Of a stretch of DNA of 64,000 bases, positions 41,677 through 53,564 are shown piece by piece (within the stretch, counting starts at the first letter, position 1; each line of letters begins with the position of its first letter). Where the stretch lies: the NCBI GenBank assembly GCA_914767715.1, contig OU612065.1:7378001-7442000 (forward strand), in the 5' to 3' direction. Source of the DNA: Membranipora membranacea (Eukaryota > Bryozoa > Gymnolaemata > Cheilostomatida > Membraniporidae). Below the pieces are notes generated by a model. It did not search any database. It worked only from the letters and a program-made list of their open reading frames with translations, and was not told where the DNA came from. The position numbers were made by a program, and so were the translations under genes.

Positions 41677-44625
41677 GTGTAAGATATAAATATGCACACC
41701 ATTATAAACAGAAATCACTTACTCCCCATTTCTGTTATCCCTTCCCCCATCATCGCTGTCTCCCTCATCACGCTTCTGCTTTCTAGCCTTAGTTTTCTTC
41801 TTCGGAGTTTTTTTCTGGGGTCTTTGAGGCGGGGATGGGTGTATCATAGCCGCAGGGACATCAGACCCAATATGTGCAGGCTCAAGGCAGGACGGAATCT
41901 TCACACTGGGGTCATCACGCCCATAAAAGTTGTAAGCCTGAAGAAAGTAAATTTAGTTAGATGTAATAATTTGTGCTTCATTTTACCCATAATGTACAAT
42001 GCAGGCAGCAAACATATAGAATCATGTGTTACAATTCAGATCGTAAGTAATTCCCATTAGCATAGTTGTTTACATAAATTATTGACAAGTGCAGAGCGAA
42101 GAACCTAAGTAATAATTACAGTTATCTAATCATGTCTTCAGGGAAAAATCACTGTGAAAAATGTGAAAAACTGGCTTTTCCTAGCAGTGATGTTCAGCTA
42201 GTCAGTCTGATAACCACTTTTTGGGGAACGTCATCCTTGTTGAGAGTATCAGCCCATATGTTCACCTTTCCAACATATCGGAGAAAGCTCATATACAGAA
42301 ATAAAGTCATTTATAACAAGTACTCTCCCATTCTCGCAATATATTAAGTGAAAAACTCTTACCTTTAGTGCAGCCAGTAACTCGCCGAGTAGACTTCCAT
42401 GAGCTGATTTGGTGTTTGTAACAACATTACTGATCCCTTTCAATGATGTAATCAGTATCTATAAAAAAAACAGACATTATATCGTGTTACGGTATTACAA
42501 AGAGATGAAATCTTGCCACAGGTTCCATAATACACATAATATCAGATTGAGCACAATAAGCAAGGTCTAACTGCAAAAAGAGAAACCGTTATTTTTGGGG
42601 CAATAGTAGTCAGACTCACCTTGCAATGTAAGAATTCATCAGACTTTGGAAACCTGGTCTTGAGGACGGATAGGAAAATAGAAAGACACTGGCTAGCATA
42701 ATAATCCTCTATATATGGTGTACTCCTGCAAGGAAAGTGAGAATGAGGTTAGAGCATATATCGGTTTATAACCCCGCAACTTTAGACCAAATTGACAAAG
42801 CCATTACACAAATTTCATCATACTATTTTGCAGTGGAGTTTGAGCTAAAAAGTTCTGGTCTGAGTATAAGAATATGGTTATAGTATGTGATCCTTCTAGT
42901 GTTTTGGGACTATATATTATATATGGCTTTGAGATCCTAGTGCTTGATCAATTCTGATGCTTGCAGTATCTCTTAATTTTTGATAAGGTACAATTTAATC
43001 TCAGCATGGTTCCAAATCCTAATAAAATAAATGTATCAATCTAGTTAGCAAGCTACTATCATATCATATCACTACAAACCGTATGCAGATGTTTTCAACA
43101 CATTGTAGAGCTCCTTTTCTTGATACTCCATCTGTTGCAGAATCAAATATAAGTTTATACAACAGGCCAGTTTCAATAGTGACCAACTCGTCCAGTTTCT
43201 ATAAAATATTGGCATAAATAACAGATAAGACATTCATTTACTACAAACCAATAACAAAAAGAGATCATGTATTTTGCGGCAACCAATACATCAACAAAAT
43301 ATGGTCGCTGGATGGGCATTCTAAAATAGTACCTATCTCTAACATCTTTACATTTAAACGCCAAATTAATACAAGATGTTGCTCGTCATCAGACAAGGTA
43401 AATTATTAATGAATCGTATAGTTCAACACTATACCTCACCTGCAATGACAGATTGCCTCCTCTACCATAAAGAACAGCACCAAGTGCTTTTAGAATCTCT
43501 GGCAAAGCCCACTTATCATAATCAGTCACAAATCGAAGGAGAAATTCTACCACCGATGTAAATGTTCCATCAGTAAGTTTTGCCTGTAATTTAAAAAAAA
43601 CATGATCGTATGAGAGGTCTAGCTGAGATTTTTGCTTGGGTTGAGATTTATATACAAGTGGTGGCCTCAGTGGGGGACCTCTTTTAACTTTATATGTATG
43701 ATTTAGTTTGTCAATTTGGCGGGTTTTATCGGCAAAATAAAGTACATAGAAAAACGTCCGAAAAATAATTAGTTAGCAGGAGGTCATTTCTATTATTATT
43801 TCAATGACAAAACCTACGATATTGATATCATACCTCCGTTTTGGTGAGTAGATATGTAATAAGAGTACAACATTTGATGCCCAACTGTCCTAAGTCAGGG
43901 GTAATAACGTGACAGCATTGATCCAAGAATTTGTTCACATCCTGTAAAGATATTATAATAACTTTATTATTGAGTCATTTTTAGACAAGCGTAAATCTAA
44001 CACCGAAGCTCAGGATGACATTGCAAAGATTAATTTTTATCTAGTTTTTGAATTGACCGTCAAAGTGATCTTGTTGGCAGATCTCTCAGTAAAAACTGCT
44101 CAATGCATAACGTTTAACGTATATCAGCTGATCATGAGATTTCCGCGCTATTACGCAACGCAGAGCCTATATACAGCCTCCCTAAAGCGCCTATCATGAG
44201 CGAGGAAATGGAGACTTCGCACGGATATGAAAGAGACATTAATATACTGAAAGTAAATTGTGTATTCTATTAGCTAGTCTAGTAGACCATCAACATGTAC
44301 TTGCATGTAACAGGTTAGCAATATAATATAAATAATATATGATAGATACATAAACCACCTGGCATGGCATGTATGTAGTAGTATGTTAGATAGATATGAC
44401 ACATAGATAGGCCTACAGCAAATACAATTCCTTTAATCTACCAACCTTTTCTGCAACAGCTGCTGGATCAATTCTTAAGGCATTTAGTTGGTCAATGATG
44501 ACATTCACGTCAATATTGTCATCATCTTTTCTCAAGAGTTTTACATAGCAAAATCTGTTTACTAGCTCACTGAACTTGGGAGTATTCAGTTCCTTCTTAT
44601 CCCTCCATTCAGAAGCCATTATCAT
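24467..44625 (-). CDS. HEATR6: HEAT repeat-containing protein 6
   Basis: The match to vertebrate HEATR6 is collinear throughout. Exons (5' to 3', high to low): 44625-44446, 43941-43834, 43583-43440, 43198-43080, 42725-42620, 42458-42363, 41937-41723, 41467-41311, 41137-41027, 40747-40671, 40396-40264, 39594-39495, 33962-33820, 33472-33309, 33022-32933, 32644-32563, 32234-31995, 31784-31543, 31129-30966, 30572-30496, 29427-29350, 28047-27826, 25368-25242, 24663-24547. Phases agree at every join, giving about 1097 codons against roughly 1180 in human. Landmarks are the acidic SESDYSD segment (exon 8), HAPLMEV (13), RLEALQVL (15), ALGNLL (19), RWNACYALGNL (21) and KNFKVRI (22). It is an alpha-solenoid scaffold whose function is poorly understood in any animal. 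The last exon either splices at a strong GTAAGC donor to an unseen exon or reads through to a stop at 24467. Intron 12 carries two genes on the other strand. An upstream in-frame ATG at 44625 precedes a second at 44619. Confidence 0.92.
24475..24526. repeat. 26-bp tandem repeat, two copies
   Basis: Two exact 26-bp copies (24475-24500 and 24501-24526), each beginning TACACAGCCGAG, abut HEATR6 exon 24. If that exon read through, the repeat would encode a Cys/Val/Tyr-rich tail, which looks unlike protein. This favours splicing at the GTAAGC donor instead. Confidence 0.85.
30737..30761. repeat. Short hairpin, member of a GGGAGTT/AACTCCC repeat family
   Basis: AGGGAGTT at 30737-30744 pairs with AACTCCCT at 30752-30759. 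The 16-mer GTCCCAAACTCCCTGC at 30746-30761 occurs again, exactly, at 56203-56218. It lies in HEATR6 intron 19. Confidence 0.65.
30897..30953. repeat. 24-bp inverted repeat beside HEATR6 exon 19
   Basis: Left arm 30897-30920 (starts CCTTCTGTAGTTGG) pairs with right arm 30930-30953 (ends AACTACAGAAGG), with one mismatch that is G:U-compatible and a 9-nt loop. It begins 13 bp past the donor of HEATR6 exon 19. A perfect 8-bp palindrome (GAGGTAAT..ATTACCTC) lies just to its left. Confidence 0.85.
34933..36505 (+). CDS. Lipid-anchored tandem-HEPN protein A (nested in HEATR6 intron 12)
   Basis: Three exons: 34933-35500, 35691-36038 and 36324-36505. They sum to 1098 bp (365 aa), and both introns are phase 1. 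A good acceptor at 34890 suggests an untranslated first exon upstream. The protein starts MGNCFTCC, a classic N-myristoylation site followed by palmitoylatable cysteines. Next come a Gln/His/Tyr/Pro-rich region with five 11-residue repeats (69-123) and two helical domains of the same family (about 156-245 and 270-365). Each domain has an LSD- or TSDF-type first helix with a Cys and EH, then TLG at the intron, then IRKL or IKQL, then an R-x4-H motif (R217/H222 and R333/H338). This is the HEPN signature, similar to the DZIP3-like group. It is probably a membrane-tethered RNA-binding or RNA-cleaving protein. The HEPN assignment comes from pattern recognition and is not certain. Gene B is its paralogue. 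Confidence 0.78.
35137..35301 (+). repeat. 33-bp coding tandem repeat (five 11-residue units)
   Basis: Within protein A, residues 69-123 form five diverged 11-residue units of the form RQDKYYPSQRH. A likely sixth lies at 56-66. The repeat is rich in Gln, His, Tyr and Pro and is probably a flexible linker between the acylated N-terminus and the HEPN domains. Confidence 0.8.
37158..39270 (+). CDS. Lipid-anchored tandem-HEPN protein B (nested in HEATR6 intron 12)
   Basis: Three exons: 37158-37899, 38192-38551 and 39095-39270. They sum to 1278 bp (425 aa), and both introns are phase 1, at the same places as in gene A. I chose ATG 37158 over the upstream in-frame start at 37122 because it gives MGNCCVSC, an acylation signal like that of A. 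A Gln/Ser/Thr/Arg-rich disordered linker of about 200 residues differs completely from A's repeat region. The two HEPN-like domains (about 212-305 and 333-425) carry R276/H281 in the segment NNRRDMVH and R395/H400 in WMRNRIVH. The second domain is closest to the second domain of A (shared TIKQLKRLN). This is probably a tandem gene duplicate, with the linker evolving freely. The role is inferred only. Confidence 0.78.
38699..38750. repeat. Inverted repeat in intron 2 of gene B
   Basis: GGATCATAGTG at 38699-38709 pairs exactly with CACTATGATCC at 38730-38740. A direct second copy, ACTATGATCC, follows at 38741-38750. Confidence 0.8.
39290..39341. repeat. TA microsatellite forming a long hairpin
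   Basis: A run of TA dinucleotides flanked by CATAGAGT on the left and ACTCTATG on the right, just after the stop of tandem-HEPN gene B. The whole segment is nearly palindromic. Confidence 0.75.
40467..40501. repeat. 16-bp inverted repeat with 3-nt loop in HEATR6 intron 10
   Basis: Arms 40467-40482 and 40486-40501 (core CCATAGACTTA / TAAGTCTATGG) pair with one mismatch. Further out, GCACCC at about 40445 and GGGTGC at about 40514 could extend the stem. The host intron is only 274 bp. Confidence 0.8.
41646..41674. repeat. TA microsatellite
   Basis: An uninterrupted TA run in HEATR6 intron 7, close to exon 7. Confidence 0.9.
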
Positions 44626-44914
44626 TTGAGATGCTTGAAATCATCAGGATTGATGCAAGTGACTAAATTTGCAGTATCTCAATTACTCTTAGCAGCAGAC
44701 CAAGGAAAAAATTAGATCACAGAGAAATCTTTGTAGGCCTAGTTAATTCAAGATGTAATTCTTGGTTGAATCAGCTGGCTGTAAGAAGAAAAATTCCCTA
44801 CTTTTGTAATGTGAGGTAAGAAAGAGCTTTTGTAGCCCAGCAGCGGCATGGTCTTTTTAATATTCATTGGTCTAATCTAAAGTTAGGTCACAGTTTCCGT
44901 TTCCGTCTTGCAAC
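44626..44914. promoter_or_regulatory. Probable bidirectional promoter, HEATR6 / EIF3H
   Basis: The start codons of HEATR6 (44625, minus) and EIF3H (44915, plus) are 289 bp apart and point away from each other, so the 5' untranslated regions and both promoters must share this space unless there are distant first exons. A pyrimidine-rich CCGTTTCCGTCTTG lies 2-15 bp upstream of the EIF3H ATG and resembles a translation-gene TOP-like start region. No TATA box is obvious. Confidence 0.55.
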
Positions 44915-47900
44915 ATGGCTTCAAGAAATAGAACTCATTCAACAAGTGCTTCGGTTGATTTGGTTCAATTGGAAGGCTTGGTAAGTATATTTGGTCACCT
45001 GTGTATTTAGAGATTGTAGATTGAGTACTGTGGAAAGTTTTTACCGTATCAATATATCATATGTGTTATAGACAGGTATATATTTTTAGTATTGTATTTT
45101 GACAAATCACTTGTCAAATTGTACTACCTACATCATCATTACCAGCATGTATATGACTTACTACACTGTCACTGTACTTACCATACACTGCTGGTCACCT
45201 TGAGGAGTGCCATGTAATAATTAATTACTTAGTCCCTACATGATGCTACTTACAAATTATCAACTGAGTAGAGAAAGCCTAGCTAGTAAGATAGTTTGTT
45301 TAGTTAGATAAGATGGGCTTCCTTACTCACTGCTACACATCATCATCATGTCCATGTATTTACAGCCTGTTTAGATTTATAGCTTTATAAAGGCCTATTT
45401 TGTATATTGATGATGAGAACTGTTCACAATCCCTAAAGATTACCTTTTTATCAAGATTTTTACTGACATACGTCATCCATATCATATATATATATATAGA
45501 CTGAGATACATATCATATATATATATATATATATATTGTATACATATATATATATAGCCTATCTGTCTATATATATATATATATATATAAGTAAATGACT
45601 TCTGTCCGGAATGGTAGTAGTCCTCTGGTCTACCATCTACCAATCTCATCTGCTCTCACAAATTTTTTTGTCAGCTTGCAGCATGTAAATTCTAGTTTTG
45701 GATAGTTGGTTAGTCACATTATTTCTATTCATTATATACATTGAAGTTTTCCTTGTCATTGTGAGATGTCCCTCATATATCGCCTACATATGGGGCATTC
45801 TTGGTGAAATCTCATTGCATGTCCATATATTCACTCTCCCCATTTCATGATCCGTTGCTCCAGTGAGTCCCTACGATTGTGTTATAAATGTATTGTTACC
45901 TACAAATAAATGTATACCCAGGATGGTCTCAGTTGAAGAAGGCCAAACTTGTCTCTATGGATATATGTAGACATAGATGAACACTTGATAGTTAATTTGA
46001 GATTTTAGTTGTCCAATTGTTAAAGCGAATAAAACAAAAGAAAGACTCCTAAAATAATCTCAAACTTCTCACTTCTTTTACGTGACTATCCTGTCCCATG
46101 TATAAAGAAATTGAATAGGATTCCTGACGACTCTATGATACTCCCCATCTCTCTGAATTAAAAGTTGTTGGATCTATCAGTTATAAGTGATTTTCTTGTG
46201 GTGAGTGTTCATATCCAGTGCTGTCATCTAAACGAAATCACAGTTATATTGCACATATTAAACTCGAGATCTCCGAAGACAAGTAAACATGATCATATCT
46301 GATCTCCATATATCCCATTTTTCTAGGTAGCACTGAAGATCATCAAACATTGTGAGGAGGAATCTGATGATGGTATCGATCTTGTACAGGGTGTACTGCT
46401 CGGTTTGGTTGTTGACAGGAAGTTAGAAATCACTAACTGTTTCCCCATACCCCGATCATCAACTGAAGATGATGTGGATAACTGTAAGTCTGACATTGCG
46501 GAGATTTTATTGGTCTTTATTACTTGAAACACTCATATTCTATCAACCAAGTCTGTGTCATTGCTATTTATGGCAGAATAATAAGAACATGACAGTAGCA
46601 ATATAAACTGTGACACTACTACCGGTATTTAATGTGTATGGGGTTACCATAAAAAATGAGTAAGTTTGCATAGTGGTACCAAATACCATAGCATAGATAA
46701 TATACGGAGGCTTCTTTGAATGCCTAGTTTGACTTGGATTTTCCTACCAAGCTGCTTCCTTTTTTGCAACAGACGGTAATGTCTGCTATGAAGCACCCAT
46801 ATCATGATTTAGGACATATACAGAAATAGTTTACTAATTTTTTATGTATGTTTCATCATCAAATTATATTGCGGAAATACATAATGACATAATTATTCTT
46901 CCACAGCTGTGTTATTATAACATTATTTTAGTGAATTATCAGATGGAGATGATGAGAAATTTACGACATGTCAATGTGGACCATCTTCATGTAGGATGGT
47001 ACCAGAGTACATTCTACGGCTCCTTCCTCAATAAGACCCTGTTAGATTCACAGTTCACCTACCAATCTCAAATTGAAGAGTCTGTGGCTCTCATATACGA
47101 TCCCACCAAGACTGCCAAAGATCAGCTGAGCCTCAGGGCATTTAGACTATCCAAATCAATGATGGCAAATCTTAAAGCCAGTGCTGACTTCTCAACTGAA
47201 AAGTAGGTTAAATATTTCTGTCAAATTTTATTTTTGATATTATCGGGCATATCAATTTATAAGCTTCATCTTTCCGCTGATTGTATAAGTAAAAAGTTCC
47301 CAATTGTTATTGTTGCACTTGAGTGTTCATTGCTTTTGTTGTAGTTTTTCTGAAGTAACTCATTATTATTGTGAATTTTACAGGATAAGGGAGCTAGGTC
47401 TGAGCTTTGAGAATATGTTTGAGGAAATCCCAGTTGTGATCAAAAACTCTCATCTCATGAATGTAGCGTTATGTGAAATAGAAGATAAACTGTCAACTAA
47501 GAAGACTTACAACAACCTCGATATGGCTACTGGGTATGTAAAAGTGCATCCCCTACTCCCTCGGACAAACAAGACAATATTAAGAGTTTTGTCCCCCTGG
47601 TCAATTTTTAAAAGAGAGCACAAACCCACAAAGTTTTTGCATATAGCTTATAATAACACAACCATTGCCTTGCAATACTGAAGAAAATCTGAAACAATCC
47701 ACTGGTTATATATTATTTAACTAGCCTCTCCTGATGTGACCTTGCACTGATGACCGTTTATTCTTTAGAAATGTAATGGAGAACTATCTCCGACTACTGA
47801 TGGATACTGTAGATGACCTGTCTCAGGATACAAATAAGTATCATAATTATCAGAAGATGCACGGAAAGCAGCAGCAGGCTAAGGAAGCTCAGCTTACTAA

Positions 47901-48525
47901 GCGGGTAAGTGGTCTCTGTAGGCTTGCCATGAAGAACACGGAGAGAGGCTAAATTTAAACTAGAGATACTTCTTTGTAAATAATGTATCTACAGTGTGTG
48001 TGACTGACAAGCCTTGATTCGTGTAATGATTAATAAGGAGTGGACTTCCACTTTGAGTTGGAACTGCTTGTCCTGATTGAAGCCTACTGAAGGTTCTTGA
48101 TACTCTCTGAATAAATTACTAAGTGAGGAGGAATCGTCATTAAGGATTGCTGGCCTAAAATAAACAAGATTAGGTGCTTCAGAAATCTGCAATTGATCTC
48201 TTAAACAGCAGATTTTCGCATAAGACTTTCCTAGCCTCATTGTATATTTTGCCTCAACATCGCCGCCTCTTTCACTGAAACATTGATGTTTATTTGACAG
48301 CATCTGGAGAATGAGCAGAGGAAGGCCAGAGGTGAAGCTACTATTCCTCCGGATGATATTCATAAGAATTTCAAATCTATGCCTCCTGCACAGAGGTTAG
48401 ACGGTCTCCTCCTCAGCTCCCAGGTGGACACATACGCCAACGAACTACTCCAGTTCGCTACTCAAAGCTTCGGTAAACTCTTTATGGCAGATTCACTACA
48501 TCCCTCTTCGTCATCAACAAACTAG
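44915..48525 (+). CDS. EIF3H: Eukaryotic translation initiation factor 3 subunit H
   Basis: Six exons: 44915-44980, 46327-46483, 46932-47202, 47384-47533, 47769-47904, 48301-48525. They sum to 1005 bp (334 aa), close to the human 352, with all phases matching. The protein is a subunit of the eIF3 complex that loads mRNA on the 40S ribosome. It has an MPN domain (about residues 18-150) containing [21 protein letters not shown] and [10 protein letters not shown]. At 94-101 the metal-binding HxHP of active JAMM enzymes is replaced, so it is an inactive MPN(-) subunit, as is normal for eIF3h. The C-terminal half has KNSHLMNV, a Gln-rich coiled segment (KQQQAKEAQ) and the conserved GKLFMA near the end. 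The first intron (1.35 kb) holds long TA microsatellites. AATAAA follows at 48660. Confidence 0.96.
45483..45589. repeat. Cluster of TA microsatellites
   Basis: Four TA runs separated by short unique spacers (GACTGAGATACAT, TGTATACA, GCCTATCTGTC), in EIF3H intron 1. Confidence 0.9.
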
Positions 48526-48659
48526 ACCCGACTAGATTACCCTAGATTACCGTTCTTCTGCTCTCTTCCTGATAGACCATCACATCACAGAATATATTAT
48601 TCGTAAACCCCTGACACAGAGTTATATCTCAAGGGGCTAATTATATTGACTGTTACTTC

Positions 48660-48665
48660 AATAAA
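48660..48665 (+). terminator. Poly(A) signal of EIF3H
   Basis: AATAAA, 135 bp past the EIF3H stop codon, on the coding strand. Confidence 0.75.
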
Positions 48666-49365
48666 TGAAGTCATATTGCAAGGTTACAATTTGAGGTTTG
48701 ATTGGATTATGTCACACAATTCCTTGTATGACCATGCAATGATGGTGTAGGAAGTTTAAGAGCATGTGTGTTACTCAAAGCTTCACACAGCTGCAGTGCA
48801 ATAATATACTGGAATTCATCCTGGTTGTGCCAACTAGTGTCATCAAAAACATGTTGTGCAACAAACTTTCTTTCTTGAATGACACCCAAGCCGGGTACTA
48901 AATCATATTATATAGTTAACATTGTAGCTGTAATTAGGCATCATGTAAATGGTACTGAGGATTATGAGCAATTATTGGTAAATGTCGCCAGCATGTCACT
49001 GACTTTTACCACGATGAGTTGTCAATAATTTCTTGCTATTCTGGCAGGGATGTGCCATCTCCTATTAACACCAATATGCACCACTCTTTATCTTTAAGTC
49101 CTCTCAGATACATTTCCATGGCATAGCACTTATCAGTAGATTACAGCGTAAATATTGTGCTGCCATCATTTCAAGTATTCCATTTACATCAAAGTGATTT
49201 CCGACAAGGTGCCGTGATCATTATAGGCTGAATAATGAAACATTTTATTGTCATCAGGCGTGAGGATAGCTTTGTAAATGAGAGATGACAGTAAATTATG
49301 CACAAATTAAACAGTAACAACGAAGTTGGCATGTGACACATCGAATTTCTGATATCGCACCATGT

Positions 49366-49371
49366 TTTATT
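49366..49371 (-). terminator. Candidate poly(A) signal of the SPSB3-like gene
   Basis: AATAAA on the minus strand about 410 bp past the stop. A second one lies at 49244-49249. Together with the EIF3H signal this marks a tail-to-tail gap of about 0.6 kb. Confidence 0.45.
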
Positions 49372-49782
49372 CAGATGCCACGGACAAGACTTAGGAGCAA
49401 TAGGAACTAATCAATATACGTATTAATTCCCCTCGTCATTCAAGTGCATTGTTTCTAAGTTGATTCACTCATTAAGAAACTTTTGGCACTGGTGATTCGG
49501 TATACATGTATTTACACTTCTGAAGTAAAGGAAGCTGTCTATAATGACATGCCCTCCTTGGGTTATTGGAATACTGCAGAGGGTATCTACAATTTTAGAT
49601 ACATGTCATTGATTGACACTGGTTGACCCTTTAACAGATCGAAACTAACAAACCATAATAATTTACAAAATAGAAAAATGAATTACACATACTCCACTAT
49701 GAATAAACATGAATTCCTGAAATATCCATTGAAAACTTATTGTGTGACTGCCACGGGGCAGTAGGTACTTTCTGCTTGGCAT

Positions 49783-51458
49783 TCAAAGAGGAGGATTTGG
49801 CGCCTTATCATACAGAAATTCTTTAGTATTGTAGGATATTGGCAATGTTTTCAGGCTAAGAGGAGAGTCGATATGCTTCAGGATGACATGTCGACATCTG
49901 TCCTGTAGACTTGTGAAGCACCTGCGACAGTTTGTCAGAGTCATTTCAGTTTTGGCAGCTGTAGAGGCGATGATAGGGTATAAATTCTGCTCAATCAAAT
50001 TGAGACCCTCAAATGCTACACCCAAACTTTCTCCATCTTTGTAATAAGTCAAAGTGCCTTTGGGACCATTGAATAAGATGCCTATAGTTGTAGACTCATT
50101 TTCTCGGAATGGCTTTGTGTATTGTTTCCATGTGCCGTTATACCAAGCTAACCCCTTGTGGGAAAGTCCCATACTCCACTGGTCCTCTCCTAACAAATTT
50201 ACAAAAGCGTCAACGTGTAGCCGGGTGTTAGCAGTCCCGATCCCAAACATCATGCTGGTGCCAAACACCCTCTGTGACACTTTGATTTCCCAGTAGTATA
50301 TACCGTCATTGAGTATTTTTTCACCGCGTACTGCAGCTGTACCGTTACTCCAGTTTGGGTGGAAGTGGGCGGTATTAGCGAATTCTCCATAGAGGCGTAC
50401 CTCATGTGACTTGTTTGCTTTACTCCAGGTCCAATGATCCTCACACTCGCACACGGAAGGCTGAAGTTTTACTGGATGAGCAGTCTGAGTTTGTTTAGGT
50501 CTCAATACTGGTGAGGAATCATTGCCATTACATCTGCAAAAGAAAAAAACAATAAAACATCCCTCTCTTGTGGCACGCAGGTATGGATACAATATGCCCT
50601 ATTTGCAGGATAAGACCAACCTTTTGGAAGGCAGTTGAATTATTCAAAAGTGATGCTGTCGATTTTAGGAGGTGGTAGTTCAAATTCATTCAATTTTTGG
50701 TGTCATGTAATTTATTTATGATTTAATTTATTTATAACTTAAAAAAGTACAGAGTCAATACCAGGTATGTGGACTGAATCAGTCAAATGAGCAAACATTA
50801 CAAATATGTGGAACTTTGTTACACACAGATGTTGTGCTGAACAAAATAACATAAGAATAAATAAACCCAGCGGCTATTGAGAGCACAAGCCTTCAGTTAT
50901 CAATAATTGAGTATGCTCAATCAATGGCACAATCTGCCACAGTACAATCAAGTAAAGCATAAACTTAGATTTGCAGAGTTTTGTACAGCTGTCATGTTTT
51001 GGCTGTATACCCAGATGAATTATCAATCCATTCATACCGACATTTTTCTTCATATGTTCATCTTTTATCAAATATATTCCCAACTCCCATGGGGCTGCCA
51101 AATGGATGCAGAAAATTGATTTGCTTCAGTTAACTACATTGCAACTGTAGTCACCAATCCTGTATTATATCAATGGTTGTCACAATTTTGAAATCCAAGT
51201 CATAACACAAATCCTTCTTTACCAACAGCAATCGTGACCTGTTATGGATGGCCATTTGACATAGATGCTGTAAATGGAACACCATCAGCTATGCAATTTT
51301 GAAAACTACAAGAAGCTGTCAGTATTGTTTATTCACTTACAATAAAAAATTGTTATACTGCAATTTGCTTACCTAGCATCTGCTTTACGTTGATCCTCTG
51401 AATTTTCACCTTCTACATCCATCCTTTCGACCAGCCTAGCACCCTCCAAAGAAGCCAT
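49783..51458 (-). CDS. SPSB3: SPRY domain and SOCS box protein, SPSB3-like
   Basis: Two coding exons, 51458-51373 and 50533-49783, sum to 837 bp (278 aa). The start is the first ATG (MASLEGARL). The SPRY domain spans about residues 62-235, with HWTWSK, NGTAAVRG, YYWEIKVS, MMFGIGT, WSMGLSHKG and GTLTYYKDG. The C-terminal SOCS box (about 237-272) begins SLQDRCRH, the Elongin B/C-binding helix, and includes LPISYN where Cullin-5 contacts sit. Proteins of this family are substrate adaptors of Cullin-RING E3 ubiquitin ligases. The internal spacing and the WTW start fit SPSB3 better than SPSB1/2/4. FBXO45 is excluded because the SOCS box is at the C-terminus. A further 5' untranslated exon upstream is possible. 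Confidence 0.85.
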
Positions 51459-53564
51459 GAGATTCACTTCCTGTTGACCAAGACCCTAGGCACTCCAACA
51501 CTGAGCTCTAACTTGCAGTGTCCGGTTACTGAAAAAAATGCAGAATGTTTGTTAGCAAAAAATAAAAGCAAGTTTTGCATTCGCAACTAAGCCATAGGCA
51601 GCTGTTTAACTGATAAATGAATTCATCAAAATTCCAATTTATCCTGTAATTACCTAAGCATGTCTATTAAACCTTTCAAACAAAGGATTGGGCTTGCGCT
51701 CAATAAGAACAGTATTTAGTAAAATAAAATAAACAGTTGAATGATGAAAGGCACGTGTCTGCCTCAATATTATCATAAACTTGTCAAGTATAGTGTCAGC
51801 ATACACACTTGGTATTGATCACGGGTATCTGCATACTTCCCTTTGAAATGAAAAACACAACAGCTTCAAAAGAAGTTCAATAATGTTTGTTATGATATAT
51901 GCTTCTAAACTCAGACCCCCCTGCCTTATTTTGCTGCAATTTTGCGTTGGGAAAGCTAAGGAAGCTTTATTATGATTTGGCTCTGATCGTAGTATTGATC
52001 TTCATTTACTCTACCTCGCTATCATAACTGCAAAGAAAGCTTCACGCTAATAGCTTGCTTGCTTGTAGTGTAGCCTCGGCAGCACTCGGAGCTGCCGCAG
52101 AGCGTTATAGCCTTATCTCAAAGGCCCCCAAAACCAAAAAGGGGCAAATAATGAGCAAAGCTAGAATTTCAAGCTCTATGTTTTCTTTACTAACTCAGGT
52201 TTTCTAGCTAATCTGTGGACCACTTTAGAGAAGGCTAGCAGAGCCTGGCACAGAGACGGTGGTGTTTTGATTATTAGCCTCTGTTAGCCCTTTTATCAGT
52301 CTGAGCAAGCTGCTACTGGTGTATCACCGCTCTACTTGATGAATGTTGCTCCTTTTTTGGTGGTCTGACTAAGGTCGATGGAAAGCAATATTCGCATAAC
52401 TTCTGCCAAACTTTGTAGCCACAAAAGATGGGAATGCTACCGCCAGGTTTAGAGCGCTCACCACTTACTGGTTTTCGTACTTATCACCTGCTTGAATATG
52501 TTTATGAAACTCAATCTTCAACCCAGAGAACTGATAGGAGCTCATTTTAGGCCAGGGGTCATGAGTCTTGGGGGGATCTCAGACTGCACTAAAGGTGATG
52601 ATGCTCAACTTAAATTCCAACGGAACATGTATACAAAGAAAACCATGCAGAGTAATTTGTATAGTGTAGATATATATTTGACATTTGCCTACCTTGGCGT
52701 CACAATGAGAGCTATTTCCTTGCAAATTGATCACTCTCCTCTGAACACACTTCGTTCAATAATGGGTCGGTAATCCCAGACTCAGCTTGGCTCACTAAAT
52801 ATCCAGCTACTCACACCCTAATCAAACCTCGATATGCAATTGCTTCAACTTTATCATACTACCAATCAATAATAGAAATTCACAGCTTATAAGCAGTGTG
52901 TTGCCAAGCACTATGAGTACTACCGGAATCAAATGGGATTGATTAGTTGTGCTGCAGTATTTATTATCATTTAGCATCGGACTGCAATGATCATATCAAT
53001 CCTACTTTTTCCCATAATTTTGGCATATTATTGCACATTATCATTGTTGGTTATGCCTGCAAGTTTGGCTCCGCCCAACCCTAAACAATCAATCGCCAAC
53101 ATGTGTCAAATCCATAAGACATACATAGGACCATGAGTTGTGGTGATGCAGGTGCTTTGTTATGACAGCGAGTTGATGACCTGTCATTACAAGCTGGATA
53201 TCTGTCAAAATAGGCTGTATGACTAACTCAGGATGTCTGAGTCGACTTTCCATGTGATATCATCTTCGAATCTACATAAAGATATCCATTCTCATGTATA
53301 TCTGATTCTTGGTCTGCTCTTGCATGATGCCATGTTTATATGTAATATAACCTTTGGTGATAAAGCGCCAGTCAATGCATCATAGGGTATCAATAAGATA
53401 GTGATGTTCAGTATTTTGATTCTGCCTATTACTCTTTGCATGAAGGCATCGACATTATTTACAGATAGACTCACACACAACAACTATCTTTCCAGTTAAA
53501 TACACACCTCTGAGCACTGTGATCAATTCCAAAGCATCACAAACCAACAGGACGCAACAGTGTG
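51459..53564. other. Intergenic stretch with no recognised gene
   Basis: No coding exon is recognised. A GC-rich 7-bp stem (CGGCAGC..GCTGCCG) lies at about 52077-52095. Next to it, the string TTGCTTGCTTGTAGTGTA at about 52053 resembles the 3' tail of the LINE at 60 kb, so a small relic of that family is possible. Confidence 0.4.
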
